This document shows, piece after piece, positions 49,682 to 59,199 of a DNA stretch of 64,000 nt. The stretch is taken from the NCBI RefSeq assembly GCF_037102585.1, contig NW_027043820.1, forward strand, positions 1,770,501-1,834,500, in the 5' to 3' direction. Source of the DNA: Saccharomycopsis crataegensis (Eukaryota; Ascomycota; Saccharomycetes; Ascoideales; Saccharomycopsidaceae). Below the pieces are notes generated by a model. It made no database searches and was not told the DNA's origin. It was given only the letters and a program-made list of their open reading frames with translations. The position numbers and the translations under genes are program-made. The stretch's first letter is position 1. Each line of letters starts with the position of its first letter.

Positions 49682-52600
49682 TTACTTCTTAAGGTACCCA
49701 CCTCTTTCACAAAGACTGTAGAAAATAGTATCCTTGTCCTTGAGCAAGTTGGCAGGGCTATCAAATTCTTTGACTTCACCTCTGTCCAAAACCAAAATCT
49801 TATCATTGTCCATGATGGTATCAATTCTATGAGCGATAGTCAAAATCGTTCTGTCACTAAACTCTTTTCTAATGGTTTCTTGAACAATCTTATCGGTCTT
49901 GACATCAACGGCGGCGGTTGCTTCATCCAAAATCAAAATTCTTGATGGGTTCAATAGAGCTCTAGCCAAACAAAGTAACTGTTTCTGACCAGCAGATAAA
50001 TTGGAACCACCTTCATTAACTTTAGCATAAAGACCTTCACCCGCACCTTCTTGGGTACCAGCTTCGGATTCAGAAGCATCTTCTTGCTCGTGGTCATCCT
50101 TGTTCTTCTCCTCATCCTTCATTGACATGACATGGTCCTTCAAATGTGCCATTTCCAAAGCCTTCCACAATTCTTCGTCCTTGCATTTGGAAAATGGGTC
50201 CAAGTTCTGTCTCACTGTACCTTCAAAAGCCTGGGAATCTTGAGGGATGATGTTCAACTTACTTCTCAAATCGTACATACCAATCTTGGAAGTATCCACA
50301 TCATCAATGACGATGGATCCACCAGTGGCCTCGATGATTCTAAACAACGCCAAAGTCAAAGTACTCTTACCAGCACCGGTTCTTCCGACAATACCAATCT
50401 TTTCTTGAGGTTTGACTTCGAAAGAAACATTCTTCAAAACAGGATTTGCGTCAGCATTATACTTGGTGGTATAGTTTTCAAACTTGATTCCACCTTTCAT
50501 AGGCCATTGGATTGGAGGTCTGGAATTCTCAATCACATACGGTTTTTCACTTTGCAAATCACAGTATTCAAACACTCTTTCCACAGCAACAGCGTTTGTT
50601 TCCACTTCGACAGTCATTCTCACAAACCAATTCAAATGATCACAGATCTGCATTGAGAACGTAGTCAACAACCCAACAGCACCAGCAGCTAATGGAGCAC
50701 TACTTTTGAGAGTGAACACACAAGAAAGAGTGACAATTAAGAGAAATACAGTACTAATGGTTTTCAATCTGAAATTCAACCATCTGGTCATCCAGATCTG
50801 CGACAAAATACCTGACATACCGTGATCCAAGTTGGCGCCATTAATGTGCTTGAATCTGTTCTCTTGATCAAAGGCTCTGATAGTATCAACACCAACCAAT
50901 GTTTCATGGATATGGGAGTACACTGGACTTCTGGTGATACTAGCAAATCTCTTAGTTTCTCTGGAAGCAGCAATATAGTATTTTTGAATATAAGAATAAA
51001 CAAATGACAAGAGAATCACGAAAATGATAGTACTTGGCAAAGTAAAGATGATCAAGCCCAATGTATACACCGTCTTGACAACAGTATTAGTAAAGAAGTT
51101 GAGGGAATGTGGGAATCTTTCGTCAAGTCTGCTAATGTCTTCAGAAAATCTGTTCAAGACTCTACCAGTTGGAGTAGTCTCGAAGAAGGACATTGGAGAT
51201 TTCAAAATAGAAGTGACTAATTCTTCATGTATGGCTTTCGAAGCACTGATGGCAGAGAAATAAGAGAAGGAAAGACTAACACACAAGACAGATATACCAG
51301 ACACCAACCCCAAGATGGTATAGACAGTGACCAAGAAGACTGTGCTAGTACTGGAGTCATCACTGTCATTCACATCAGCCCAATGCTTCAACCAAAGTTT
51401 ACCCAAAAAGTCAGCGACACCGGTCATAATGATTGCGAAGGCAGTGAGCATCACGTTACGATATTTGGCAGCTTGAGCATAACGTTTATAGGTCAGCCAG
51501 CTGACTTTACCTTTCTTGGAAACTTCTTTTGATTGACCAGTAACTCTTTTGTCTGACTTTTCATTATCAGCGGGGGTGAACTTGTGGTTAAAACTGGAAA
51601 CAGAAGCTCTTCTTAAGGTACGATTGGTCATGACACGTGTTAATTCAGTCATTTCATCCATGTCAGCATCTTCAATGACTTCAATAGCTTCATTTTTATC
51701 TTCAGCGACATTATCAATGCTTTCTTCCTTTGTAGCGCTTTCAGAATCCTCCTTGGTAGTGTCTGCCTTACCAAACTCTTCAATTAATTTGGCAAATTCA
51801 CCTTTATCATTAATCAACTCATCATAAGTACCTTGTTCATCAATCTTCCCGTGATCCAACACATAGATACTGTCCGCTTCTTCAAGAACATGAATATTGT
51901 TGGTGGATAAAACCAAAGTCTTTGAGCTCAAAATACCAGTTTTACACAACACTCTTTCAATGATGTTTTTGCTAACATGCGCATCAACAGCACTAAGAAC
52001 ATCATCAAGCAAATAAATATCAGCTCTTGCATATACCGCTCTGGCCAAAGAAATACGGGCCTTCTGACCGCCAGATAAAGAGATACCTTTTTCACCAACC
52101 TGGGTTTCTTCACCATCAGGCAAGATTTCAAAATCAGATTTCAATTCACAGGCTTCAATGGTCTTTTCAAAGAATTCAGGATCGTATTTGTGACCAAAGA
52201 GGATGTTTTTCTTGATGGATGAGTTCATGATCCAAGGCTGTTGAGGACAGTAAGCGACTACCCCACGAACGTTAACACTTGGAGAGCCATGTTTTTCATC
52301 AGCAGCAACTACTGGATAATGGCCGAGAATAGATTGTAAGAAAGTGGTTTTACCAGACCCTACACTGCCAACAATACAAGTAAGTTCACCCTTCTTGGCG
52401 GCGAAGTCGATATTGGAAAGGGCAATTTGAGAACCAGTGGACTCGACGCAAGCTTCTTCATCGGTTGGGGTACCAGTAGAGTTGGGAACGTTAGCAGTGG
52501 TGGCTTGAATCTTCTTGGCATCGGATCTCAAAAATGTTGCATTCTTAATCTCCACAGAAACCTCACCCTTGAGTTTAATGGCTTGTAACTCGGCAATGAG

Positions 52601-54418
52601 AGAGCTATCCAATTCTTCATCAGTTAAGAACTTCAACAATCTGGCAATAGAAACCTTGGCTTCCATGAAACTAGAAATGACGTCAGGAATTTGGAATAAA
52701 GGATCACCCAATAATTCAAATAATGCCAAACTTGGGAAGATCAAATCAGAAGTCAATTTGACATCACCAAAGAAACTGAAAGCAGCAAAGGTTGCACAGG
52801 ACACAAAATATGGAACACACGACCAAGAGAAAGAAATGATACAATCAATGATCCCAATTTTTTTCATTGTTTCTAATTCCTCATTGTTTCTGACGTCAGT
52901 AACACGTTCCTTCATTGGCTTTTCCCAGGAATATAACTTGATGGATTTAATGGATGATAATATTTCACTGACCAATTTAGTTCTCTTGTCCTTGAACTTC
53001 ATATTAACATCATAAAGTGCTTCCATCTTCTTGATTGCGATTAAGTTAACAGGAAGAGCAACGGCAATGACGGCCAAACCGGAAAACGATGTCAATCCAA
53101 GAAGGAAGTATAGAGAGAAAATACAGAGAATGAACTGCAAAGGACTAGAGACAAATGTTTGTAGTTGTGTCACCAAATATTCGACTCTGGTAGTATCGAC
53201 AGAAATCAAATTGACGATATCACCGACGGTTTTGTTTGCTCTGGCCTTTGTCGATAATTTCAAAGCCTTTTCGTAAATCAAGACCGTCAAGGACACCCGA
53301 ATCTTGAAACTAATATTGTACATTTGGTTGATATATTCATTCCACAACACGATCATCACGAGAGAAGTGATGAACATTCCCACGCAAATAAGAATACCAT
53401 GCAATACCTGAGGTTCGGAGTTGTCAGCGGTAAGAAAAAATGACATGAGCACTCTAAGTAATTGTGGTTGAACGAAGCTGGCAAGAATTTGCAAGATTTG
53501 CAAAACAGTACAAGCGAGCATTTGGGTACCAAAAGCTCGAAGAAGTGGTTTAATGAGACTCACATCAGCTTTTTCCTTGGTCATTTCGCGGGCCCAGTGT
53601 TTTTCGAGAACGGCACTACACTTTTCGGCAGTGAGATCTTCGCTAATTTCAGGCAAGTCATCAAATTCGAGAGTGCCTTCCTTATAAACTTTAGAGACTA
53701 GCGGGTTGAGGTTGCTGAAAGAAATTCTTCCAATGATGTTGGTATTGTAAAGAGAGTCAACATTGACTTGGTTGAGTTTCAAATGATAGGTGTACTCATG
53801 GACTCTCTTCCATAAGAAAACTTCAAGGATGAAAATAAAGATGGAATTGATAAAAGTGGCAAACTCCGCGACCTTAAAGGTGGTGCTGCTCGACAACGCG
53901 TAATTGGTATAATTGGTTTGATAGACATAACCACACAAGATAAACGGAGTGAGAATCCAGTAAACCAATGGGGTACCGAGCTGCCAAATGGATTTGTGGA
54001 CTTCAGTAATGTGAAGAGGCAATAACACCGCTGCTAACAACACGAAAGTAAGGAAATAACTGATGGATGTCCAGCTGAACACCCCATTATTGCTGGAAAG
54101 AATATCATCGAATAACACTAAGTTCAACACCGCCTGGGTAGCTACCAAGGCAATTCTGAGGAAATGTGTGAACCCTTCACTCCTGATACTGAATAGCTTA
54201 CCATAGGATTGCTTTCTCTTCGTGACAAGTAATTGCCATGATCCGAGGACAAAGAACACTGAGGAAAACGCTATTAAAAATGCAGCCAAGAAGCAAGGGT
54301 TGAAGGCATTTTCTTTGGTTGGAACAAGCACCGATAAATTCTGGCATTGGACGCTTTGATTAAAGTAGCTCCCCATCGTTGCTAACGGGCGGAATATTGG
54401 GGAGTTTCCGGGGACCAT
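49682..54418 (-). CDS. YCF1: Vacuolar MRP/ABCC transporter, Ycf1 type (copy B)
   Basis: A 1578-residue paralogue of copy A with the same TMD0-TMD1-NBD1-linker-TMD2-NBD2 order and the same motifs, including GSVGSGKTT, LSGGQKARISL, DDVLSAVD, the linker TLRRASVSSF site, GRTGAGKST and LSAGQKQLL. I start at the ATG at 54418, equivalent to copy A (MVPGN); the frame extends 27 codons further but only from a TTG. The two proteins are almost identical in TMD0, NBD1 and NBD2 but differ at many positions in TMD1 and TMD2 (for example ASTFAFFGFF versus AAFSFF, LNLLVRTSIDVETDAV versus LNWFVRMTVEVETNAV). The linker is nine residues shorter. Both copies appear intact and probably functional, possibly with different substrate ranges. 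Confidence 0.88.
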   Translation of the reverse strand: MVPGNSPIFRPLATMGSYFNQSVQCQNLSVLVPTKENAFNPCFLAAFLIAFSSVFFVLGSWQLLVTKRKQSYGKLFSIRSEGFTHFLRIALVATQAVLNLVLFDDILSSNNGVFSWTSISYFLTFVLLAAVLLPLHITEVHKSIWQLGTPLVYWILTPFILCGYVYQTNYTNYALSSSTTFKVAEFATFINSIFIFILEVFLWKRVHEYTYHLKLNQVNVDSLYNTNIIGRISFSNLNPLVSKVYKEGTLEFDDLPEISEDLTAEKCSAVLEKHWAREMTKEKADVSLIKPLLRAFGTQMLACTVLQILQILASFVQPQLLRVLMSFFLTADNSEPQVLHGILICVGMFITSLVMIVLWNEYINQMYNISFKIRVSLTVLIYEKALKLSTKARANKTVGDIVNLISVDTTRVEYLVTQLQTFVSSPLQFILCIFSLYFLLGLTSFSGLAVIAVALPVNLIAIKKMEALYDVNMKFKDKRTKLVSEILSSIKSIKLYSWEKPMKERVTDVRNNEELETMKKIGIIDCIISFSWSCVPYFVSCATFAAFSFFGDVKLTSDLIFPSLALFELLGDPLFQIPDVISSFMEAKVSIARLLKFLTDEELDSSLIAELQAIKLKGEVSVEIKNATFLRSDAKKIQATTANVPNSTGTPTDEEACVESTGSQIALSNIDFAAKKGELTCIVGSVGSGKTTFLQSILGHYPVVAADEKHGSPSVNVRGVVAYCPQQPWIMNSSIKKNILFGHKYDPEFFEKTIEACELKSDFEILPDGEETQVGEKGISLSGGQKARISLARAVYARADIYLLDDVLSAVDAHVSKNIIERVLCKTGILSSKTLVLSTNNIHVLEEADSIYVLDHGKIDEQGTYDELINDKGEFAKLIEEFGKADTTKEDSESATKEESIDNVAEDKNEAIEVIEDADMDEMTELTRVMTNRTLRRASVSSFNHKFTPADNEKSDKRVTGQSKEVSKKGKVSWLTYKRYAQAAKYRNVMLTAFAIIMTGVADFLGKLWLKHWADVNDSDDSSTSTVFLVTVYTILGLVSGISVLCVSLSFSYFSAISASKAIHEELVTSILKSPMSFFETTPTGRVLNRFSEDISRLDERFPHSLNFFTNTVVKTVYTLGLIIFTLPSTIIFVILLSFVYSYIQKYYIAASRETKRFASITRSPVYSHIHETLVGVDTIRAFDQENRFKHINGANLDHGMSGILSQIWMTRWLNFRLKTISTVFLLIVTLSCVFTLKSSAPLAAGAVGLLTTFSMQICDHLNWFVRMTVEVETNAVAVERVFEYCDLQSEKPYVIENSRPPIQWPMKGGIKFENYTTKYNADANPVLKNVSFEVKPQEKIGIVGRTGAGKSTLTLALFRIIEATGGSIVIDDVDTSKIGMYDLRSKLNIIPQDSQAFEGTVRQNLDPFSKCKDEELWKALEMAHLKDHVMSMKDEEKNKDDHEQEDASESEAGTQEGAGEGLYAKVNEGGSNLSAGQKQLLCLARALLNPSRILILDEATAAVDVKTDKIVQETIRKEFSDRTILTIAHRIDTIMDNDKILVLDRGEVKEFDSPANLLKDKDTIFYSLCERGGYLKK

Positions 54419-55303
54419 GGTGGGATAGAACACTACAGGATATGTATAAATACAGTATTTGTTCAATCTTAATCTCGGTGGTATCTGGAAATTTGACAAC
54501 GGGGTGGCACGACGTATTTATTATCTATCAGAAAAAAATTTGGATCTGTGAGAAAACGACAAAAATTTGGGTGCCGTGAATAGTAATCCATGCGGAAGAT
54601 CCTAAAGTTTGGACCGTTTTTTTTTTGTTTTTTTTAATCAAGCGGCTGGCTGCTGCACTTACCATGCTTGTCGTATTTGGCAGAGTCGATAACCTGATTG
54701 GATTGCATGATACTGGCTGAATTACAAATCAAACAGGAAGATAAGATAAGCTCCTTTGGTAAGGTAATGATATATTGTACGAGAGAGTAGCCATGTGACG
54801 GATGGGGCACCTGAACTTCTGTCACTGGGTGACAGCCTGCAAGGGTTGTGTACGCAACCACCGTGGTGCACTGCTGTAGCACGACCCACACACAGGCAAC
54901 TATTGCAACCAGAGCAAAGAGGAGACCTGATGTAGGGTGTTTCCTGGATAGTGCTTGTTCATCTGTCGCTCTATTTTACTTGGTAATCTGGGGTGACGGG
55001 AGGTGGCCGTGCTGAGACACTCGCACCGGCGTGCCCTTTAGCAAGCAAACCACGTGGCTGAGTATTTTACTTCGCGCCCTCCGGTGGTGGTTATCCACGT
55101 CACGTGCTAAGTAGGCAGGAAAAGAAAAAAGGAAAAAAAAAAGATTTTCTGGGTTGCAAACAACTCACTCATTCTGTAGAACTTCAAGAAACTTTGCTCC
55201 ATTGCAACCTTTCCTGCTAGTTTAATATTGCCGTTTTCTGATTCCCAATACTCACTAAGGAGCCTTTTCTTATTTGTAACACCAATCAATTCACACCCTC
55301 ACA
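54419..55303. other. Divergent promoter, ABC copy B / OSH6
   Basis: An 885 bp region with two CACGTG boxes (55051-55056 and 55101-55106, the second as GTCACGTG) about 200-250 bp before the OSH6 ATG, and an A-rich stretch near 55120-55142. The part next to copy B matches the copy A promoter in patches. No gene seen. Confidence 0.55.
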
Positions 55304-56656
55304 ATGCCTCTTGGATTGAAAGTTCCGAAAATTGGGTCGGCTAGCAGCTCTACCGTGTCTTCCACCGCCACATCGGCCCCAGTTTCCAGCAACACCGACG
55401 ATATCGATGAGGTTGATGACCAGGGTCAATCCATCTTGATGGGAATCATCTCGCAATTGAGACCAGGAATGGACTTATCGAGAATCACTTTCCCAACCTT
55501 CATTCTCGAAAGAAAGTCGATGTTGGAAAGAATCACAAACCAATTGCAGCAACCAGATATTGTTTTAGAAGCCCACGCCACAGCAGACCCGGTGCAAAGA
55601 TTCTTACTTGTGGTCAAGTGGTACTTGTCTGGCTGGCACATTGCTCCGAAAGCCGTGAAAAAGCCATTGAACCCGGTGCTTGGTGAACATTTCACCGCCT
55701 ATTGGGATTTACCTAATGGCCAAAAAGCGTTTTACATTTCTGAGCAAACTTGTCATCACCCTCCAAAATCGTCTTATTTCTACATGATCCCAGAATCTCA
55801 CATCAGAGTCGATGGTACTGCCATTCCTAAGTCAAGGTTCTTGGGTAATTCGACAGCTGCCATCATGGATGGGGTCTCAATTCTTAAATTCTTAGACATC
55901 AAAGACTCCGAAGGAGCCCCAGAAACATATACTTTAACTCAGCCAAATATGTACGCCAGAGGGATTCTATTTGGGAAATTAAAGCTCGAGATGGGTGATC
56001 ATATGATTGTCACTTGCCCAGTCACAGGCATGTCCGCCGATATTGAATTCATCACCAAAGGTTTTATATCTGGTACTTATGACGCCATAAAGGGTACAGT
56101 AAAGAAAGATAATGAGGCATTATACGAAATTTCTGGTAAATGGAATGAAAAGATGCACATAAAGGACTTGAAGACCAAGAAGACTAGCTTATTTTTAGAT
56201 ACCACGGTTGCCGTTCCTTTAGCTCCTAAGGTCCGCCCAATGGAAGAACAAGGAGATTTTGAATCAAGAAAACTTTGGCACAAGGTGGTTACTGCTTTGG
56301 GTGAACGTGATCATGAAGCAGCAACTGATGAGAAATTCAAGATTGAAAATTATCAACGAGAATTAGCTAAGAAAAGAGTGGAAGATGACGTGGAGTTCCA
56401 CCCTAAATTGTTTAAGACCGTGTCAAACTATGATCCTTCAGATAAAAATCAAGTGGAGTTTGTCATTTATAAGAATATTTCTGAAGATGCCGATCCTCAG
56501 ACCCAAATTAATGAGATCTTATCCATTGCTCCAATTTTGCCAGGTCAAGAGTTTACCGAAGAATTCAACATCCCTGCTTATGAAAAGCATAAAAGCGAAA
56601 CTACTGCTACTGCCACAACGAGCGCTGCTGATCCGGTACCTTCTCCAACTGTGTAA
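55304..56656 (+). CDS. OSH6: Oxysterol-binding-related phosphatidylserine carrier, Osh6/Osh7
   Basis: A 450-residue short OSBP-related protein: only the ORD lipid-binding domain, no PH domain or ankyrin repeats. The lid region is followed by ISQLRPGMDLSRITFPTFIL (49-68), PLNPVLGE at 121-128 and the fingerprint EQTCHHPP at 147-154 (EQxSHHPP is usual, here with Cys for Ser). KSRFLGNSTAAIMDG and the C-terminal QRELAKKRVEDDVEFHPKLF and SIAPILPGQEF segments match Osh6/Osh7 rather than Osh4. Osh6/7 exchange phosphatidylserine for PI4P between the endoplasmic reticulum and plasma membrane. Length matches S. cerevisiae Osh6 (448). One gene here probably stands for the S. cerevisiae pair. Two CACGTG boxes lie upstream. 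Confidence 0.92.
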   Translation: MPLGLKVPKIGSASSSTVSSTATSAPVSSNTDDIDEVDDQGQSILMGIISQLRPGMDLSRITFPTFILERKSMLERITNQLQQPDIVLEAHATADPVQRFLLVVKWYLSGWHIAPKAVKKPLNPVLGEHFTAYWDLPNGQKAFYISEQTCHHPPKSSYFYMIPESHIRVDGTAIPKSRFLGNSTAAIMDGVSILKFLDIKDSEGAPETYTLTQPNMYARGILFGKLKLEMGDHMIVTCPVTGMSADIEFITKGFISGTYDAIKGTVKKDNEALYEISGKWNEKMHIKDLKTKKTSLFLDTTVAVPLAPKVRPMEEQGDFESRKLWHKVVTALGERDHEAATDEKFKIENYQRELAKKRVEDDVEFHPKLFKTVSNYDPSDKNQVEFVIYKNISEDADPQTQINEILSIAPILPGQEFTEEFNIPAYEKHKSETTATATTSAADPVPSPTV

Positions 56657-57753
56657 AATGTATGGATTATTCTCCAAAAATCATCACCTGCCACTCCCTT
56701 CTAGGAACCTTTATTTTTTTTATGTTGTTACTTTTTATCTGGTGTGTTTTTTTTTTTCAACTTTTACCCTGTATTTTTTTTTTCTTCTCTCTTCTGCATG
56801 TTCTTCATATCATATTAAATGATTGACTTTTTGATCGTCTTGCCTGATTAACTACTACTGTTGGGGTTTTTCCGTTTTTCACATGTGTGTGTGTGTGTGT
56901 GTGTTATTCATTCCATTTATTCTTTCTTTTTTAAGTAATGAATCATTCTTTGATATCCTGCATTGTCATTCACGGTTATGACCCTTTTTTTAAAGTTGGC
57001 ACTACATTTGAATAGAACTCGAGACATTTCCTATAGTCTAACGAGGGAAAATCAGACCAAACTTCCAGAGTTCATGTCTTTTTATTGTCACCATGATACT
57101 ATTGATTATTTTATGATTTGTCAAATAGTATCATTATTCAGATTATTGTTTTTTTTTTTTGTTCAATCCTTTGCTTTTCCTTATCTATTAACAATTCAGC
57201 GGTTTTTTTTTTTTCACTTTTTTTTTTTTTTAATTTGGCTTATTAGTCATTATTGAATTCCCAGCTTATCAGGATAATATCTTTAATCTATATTCTATTT
57301 ATATTTATATGGCACTACACTTTTTTTGTAAATGGTATTTGTGGGGACTTTAGTACTTTGAAAATGTAATGTTGCATCTGTAATTAGAGGTACGTCTCAA
57401 GAAAAATTATTATCCTAAAATTACATATATTCAATGGAAAGAGAAAAGAAAAAATCAATAAAAATAAAAATGAGAAACACAAGAAATGACAAAGAAGTGG
57501 CAAAGAGCACAAACTGGGGATGGTTACAATGATGGTGGTAGAAAAATGCATTCATAATGGAACAAGCCAAAAGGGTTATTAGAATCAGTTCCAAATTTGC
57601 AAAAGAAAAAAAAAAAAATAAAACCCCCCTGAGGTTGACAAACTTGTGTGATTTTTATTGATATATGCTCAATTATTGTTGATGATTATGTCCATTATTC
57701 GTTTTCCCCTTCTCCATATCAATTGGGAACCATTTAAATTTTTTAAAACCCCC
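56657..57753. other. Convergent OSH6 / SRP40 3' region
   Basis: A 1.1 kb region with a TG dinucleotide run at 56884-56904 and several T tracts (near 56741, 57150, 57200-57230). The Phe-rich frames seen here are T-tract artefacts. No gene or tRNA seen. Confidence 0.55.
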
Positions 57754-58755
57754 TTAATCAGTAAACTTGTAACTCCCACTAGCCATGGTGATGGTACCTC
57801 CTCTGTAACTACCTCTTTTCATCTTGTTTTTGTTTTTAGTGAAATCTTTACCTCTAACACGGCCCAATTTATCATTGGCTAACTCACCCCAAGTACCGGC
57901 GGCACCTTTGTAAGTGTTATCTGTCAACGCAGTGTTTTCAAAAGAAACTTTACTACGGTCGATACGAGAGAAATGCTTTCTTTGACCAGGGAGTAATAAG
58001 TCCTCACCTGCAGAAATGTGGTCCTTTTTCAAAGTGGCAGTGGAGGATGAATCAGAAAGTGGTGGGGTGGTGGAGTTGTCAGACTCTTCAAAGCTATTAG
58101 TTTTGGCCTTCTTTTTAACAGGTTCATCATCATCAGAGGAAGAAGATGATGACAACGAGTCAGAGTCAGAATCAGAATCTGAGTCTGAGTCTGAGGATTT
58201 TCTCTTGTTGTTTGAATCGTCTTCACTGTCACTGCTGTCGCTATCACTGGAGGAGTCAGAATCACTGGAGGAGTCAGAATCACTGGAGGAATCAGAATCA
58301 CTTGAGGAATCGCTGTCACTTGAAGAATCACTGTCACTTGAGGAATCACTGTCACTTGAGGAATCAGAGTCGCTATCAGAATCGGAATCACTTGAAGAAT
58401 CAGAATCACTAGAAGAATCAGAATCACTTGAAGAATCAGAATCACTAGAAGAATCAGAATCACTAGAAGAATCAGAATCACTAGAAGAATCAGAATCACT
58501 AGAAGAATCAGAATCACTAGAAGATTCAGAGTCACTAGAAGAATCAGAATCACTAGAAGAGTCGGAATTGCTAGAAGAATCAGAGTCACTACTTTCACTA
58601 TCAGATTTCTCCTTTGTCTTCTTGTTTTTCTTCTTTTCTTCGCTCTTCTTCTTTTCTTCAGCAGCATCTTGCAACTCCTTCAATTCATCCTTCAACTTCT
58701 GCAATTTAGCAGTGGCCTTTTCTACCTCCTTCAACTTGTCTTCAATCAACGACAT
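57754..58755 (-). CDS. SRP40: Nucleolar Ser/Asp-repeat protein Srp40 (Nopp140-like)
   Basis: A 333-residue acidic nucleolar chaperone-like protein. A coiled N-terminus ([20 protein letters not shown]) leads through a Lys/Glu stretch to a long run of (S-D-S-S-S-D) units (about 50-180), then [13 protein letters not shown], and ends in the conserved SRP40 C-terminal domain ([20 protein letters not shown], then [34 protein letters not shown]). Srp40/Nopp140 binds snoRNPs and is a CK2 substrate; the SSD units are ideal CK2 sites. The DNA is an 18 bp minisatellite whose copy number probably varies. The opposite strand is open for 255 codons only because of this repeat. A PAC-like site lies upstream. 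Confidence 0.88.
   Translation of the reverse strand: MSLIEDKLKEVEKATAKLQKLKDELKELQDAAEEKKKSEEKKKNKKTKEKSDSESSDSDSSSNSDSSSDSDSSSDSESSSDSDSSSDSDSSSDSDSSSDSDSSSDSDSSSDSDSSSDSDSSSDSDSDSDSDSSSDSDSSSDSDSSSDSDSSSDSDSSSDSDSSSDSDSSSDSDSSDSEDDSNNKRKSSDSDSDSDSDSDSLSSSSSSDDDEPVKKKAKTNSFEESDNSTTPPLSDSSSTATLKKDHISAGEDLLLPGQRKHFSRIDRSKVSFENTALTDNTYKGAAGTWGELANDKLGRVRGKDFTKNKNKMKRGSYRGGTITMASGSYKFTD
58250..58610 (-). repeat. 18-bp minisatellite inside SRP40
   Basis: About 20 tandem copies of an 18 bp unit (plus strand: agaagaatcagaatcact and variants) encoding S-D-S-S-S-D. The copies on the 58430-58530 side are nearly perfect; those on the other side have drifted (ggaggagtcagaatcact, tgaagaatcactgtcact). 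Confidence 0.8.
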
Positions 58756-59199
58756 TATTTTTTTATTTATTTTTTTTTTTTAATCACGAATTTAGACGTC
58801 AAAAACTATAAAAACTCCCAAACTAAAACAAAAGCAATTTCCTTCTTCTATAAGAAAGCAAAACTGGATAAAATAAAAATACGTTCCAACTTTGACCGCC
58901 ACTGAAATTGGTGATTTGATTCCCCTGGTGTTTTCTTATATAGAGGCAAAGTGACAAGAGAAGAAGAAAAAAAAAAAAAAAATTTTCCCTTATGTAAAAA
59001 TTAAGGATGAAAAAAAAAAAAAATTGCAGGATGAGATATGCGTGCCTCAACATGCGAACCAGTGCAATAAGCGAAATTTTCCAATATAAAATAAAAAAAA
59101 AAAAAAAAAATAATAAAATTTACAGAAAGACTACTTTATAATACACTAATACCATTTATTATAACTATTCCATTACCGTTATATATGAATTATCACCCC
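58756..59199. other. SRP40 promoter / BFA1 3' flank
   Basis: A 444 bp spacer with GATGAG (PAC core) at 59030-59035, an RRPE-like GAAATTTTCC at about 59073-59082 and A runs near 58967-58981, 59010-59023 and 59093-59110. PAC and RRPE fit regulation of SRP40 as a ribosome-biogenesis gene. Confidence 0.5.

Larger units (their letters stand above)
43220..54700. repeat. Tandem duplication carrying the two ABC genes
   Basis: Unit A is about 43220-48600 and unit B about 49480-54700. Corresponding bases are offset by 6227 at the start-codon side and 6254 at the stop side, the 27 nt difference being the linker indel. Homology covers the genes, about 200 bp of 3' flank and weaker patches of about 400 bp of promoter. 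The exact ends need alignment. Confidence 0.8.

Noticed and set aside
43428-54418. Possible assembly duplication of one ABC gene
   Set aside because: The two copies differ clearly in TMD1, TMD2, the linker indel and the promoters, so they are real separate genes.
54419-54499. 27-codon N-terminal extension of ABC copy B
   Set aside because: It starts with TTG and has no counterpart in copy A; the shared MVPGN start is preferred.
56963-57256. Hydrophobic 97-residue frame between OSH6 and SRP40
   Set aside because: Phe-rich from several T tracts; no conserved features and no support for a start.
58016-58783. 255-residue Ser/Glu-rich frame antisense to SRP40
   Set aside because: Open only because the 18 bp SRP40 repeat has no stop on the opposite strand.
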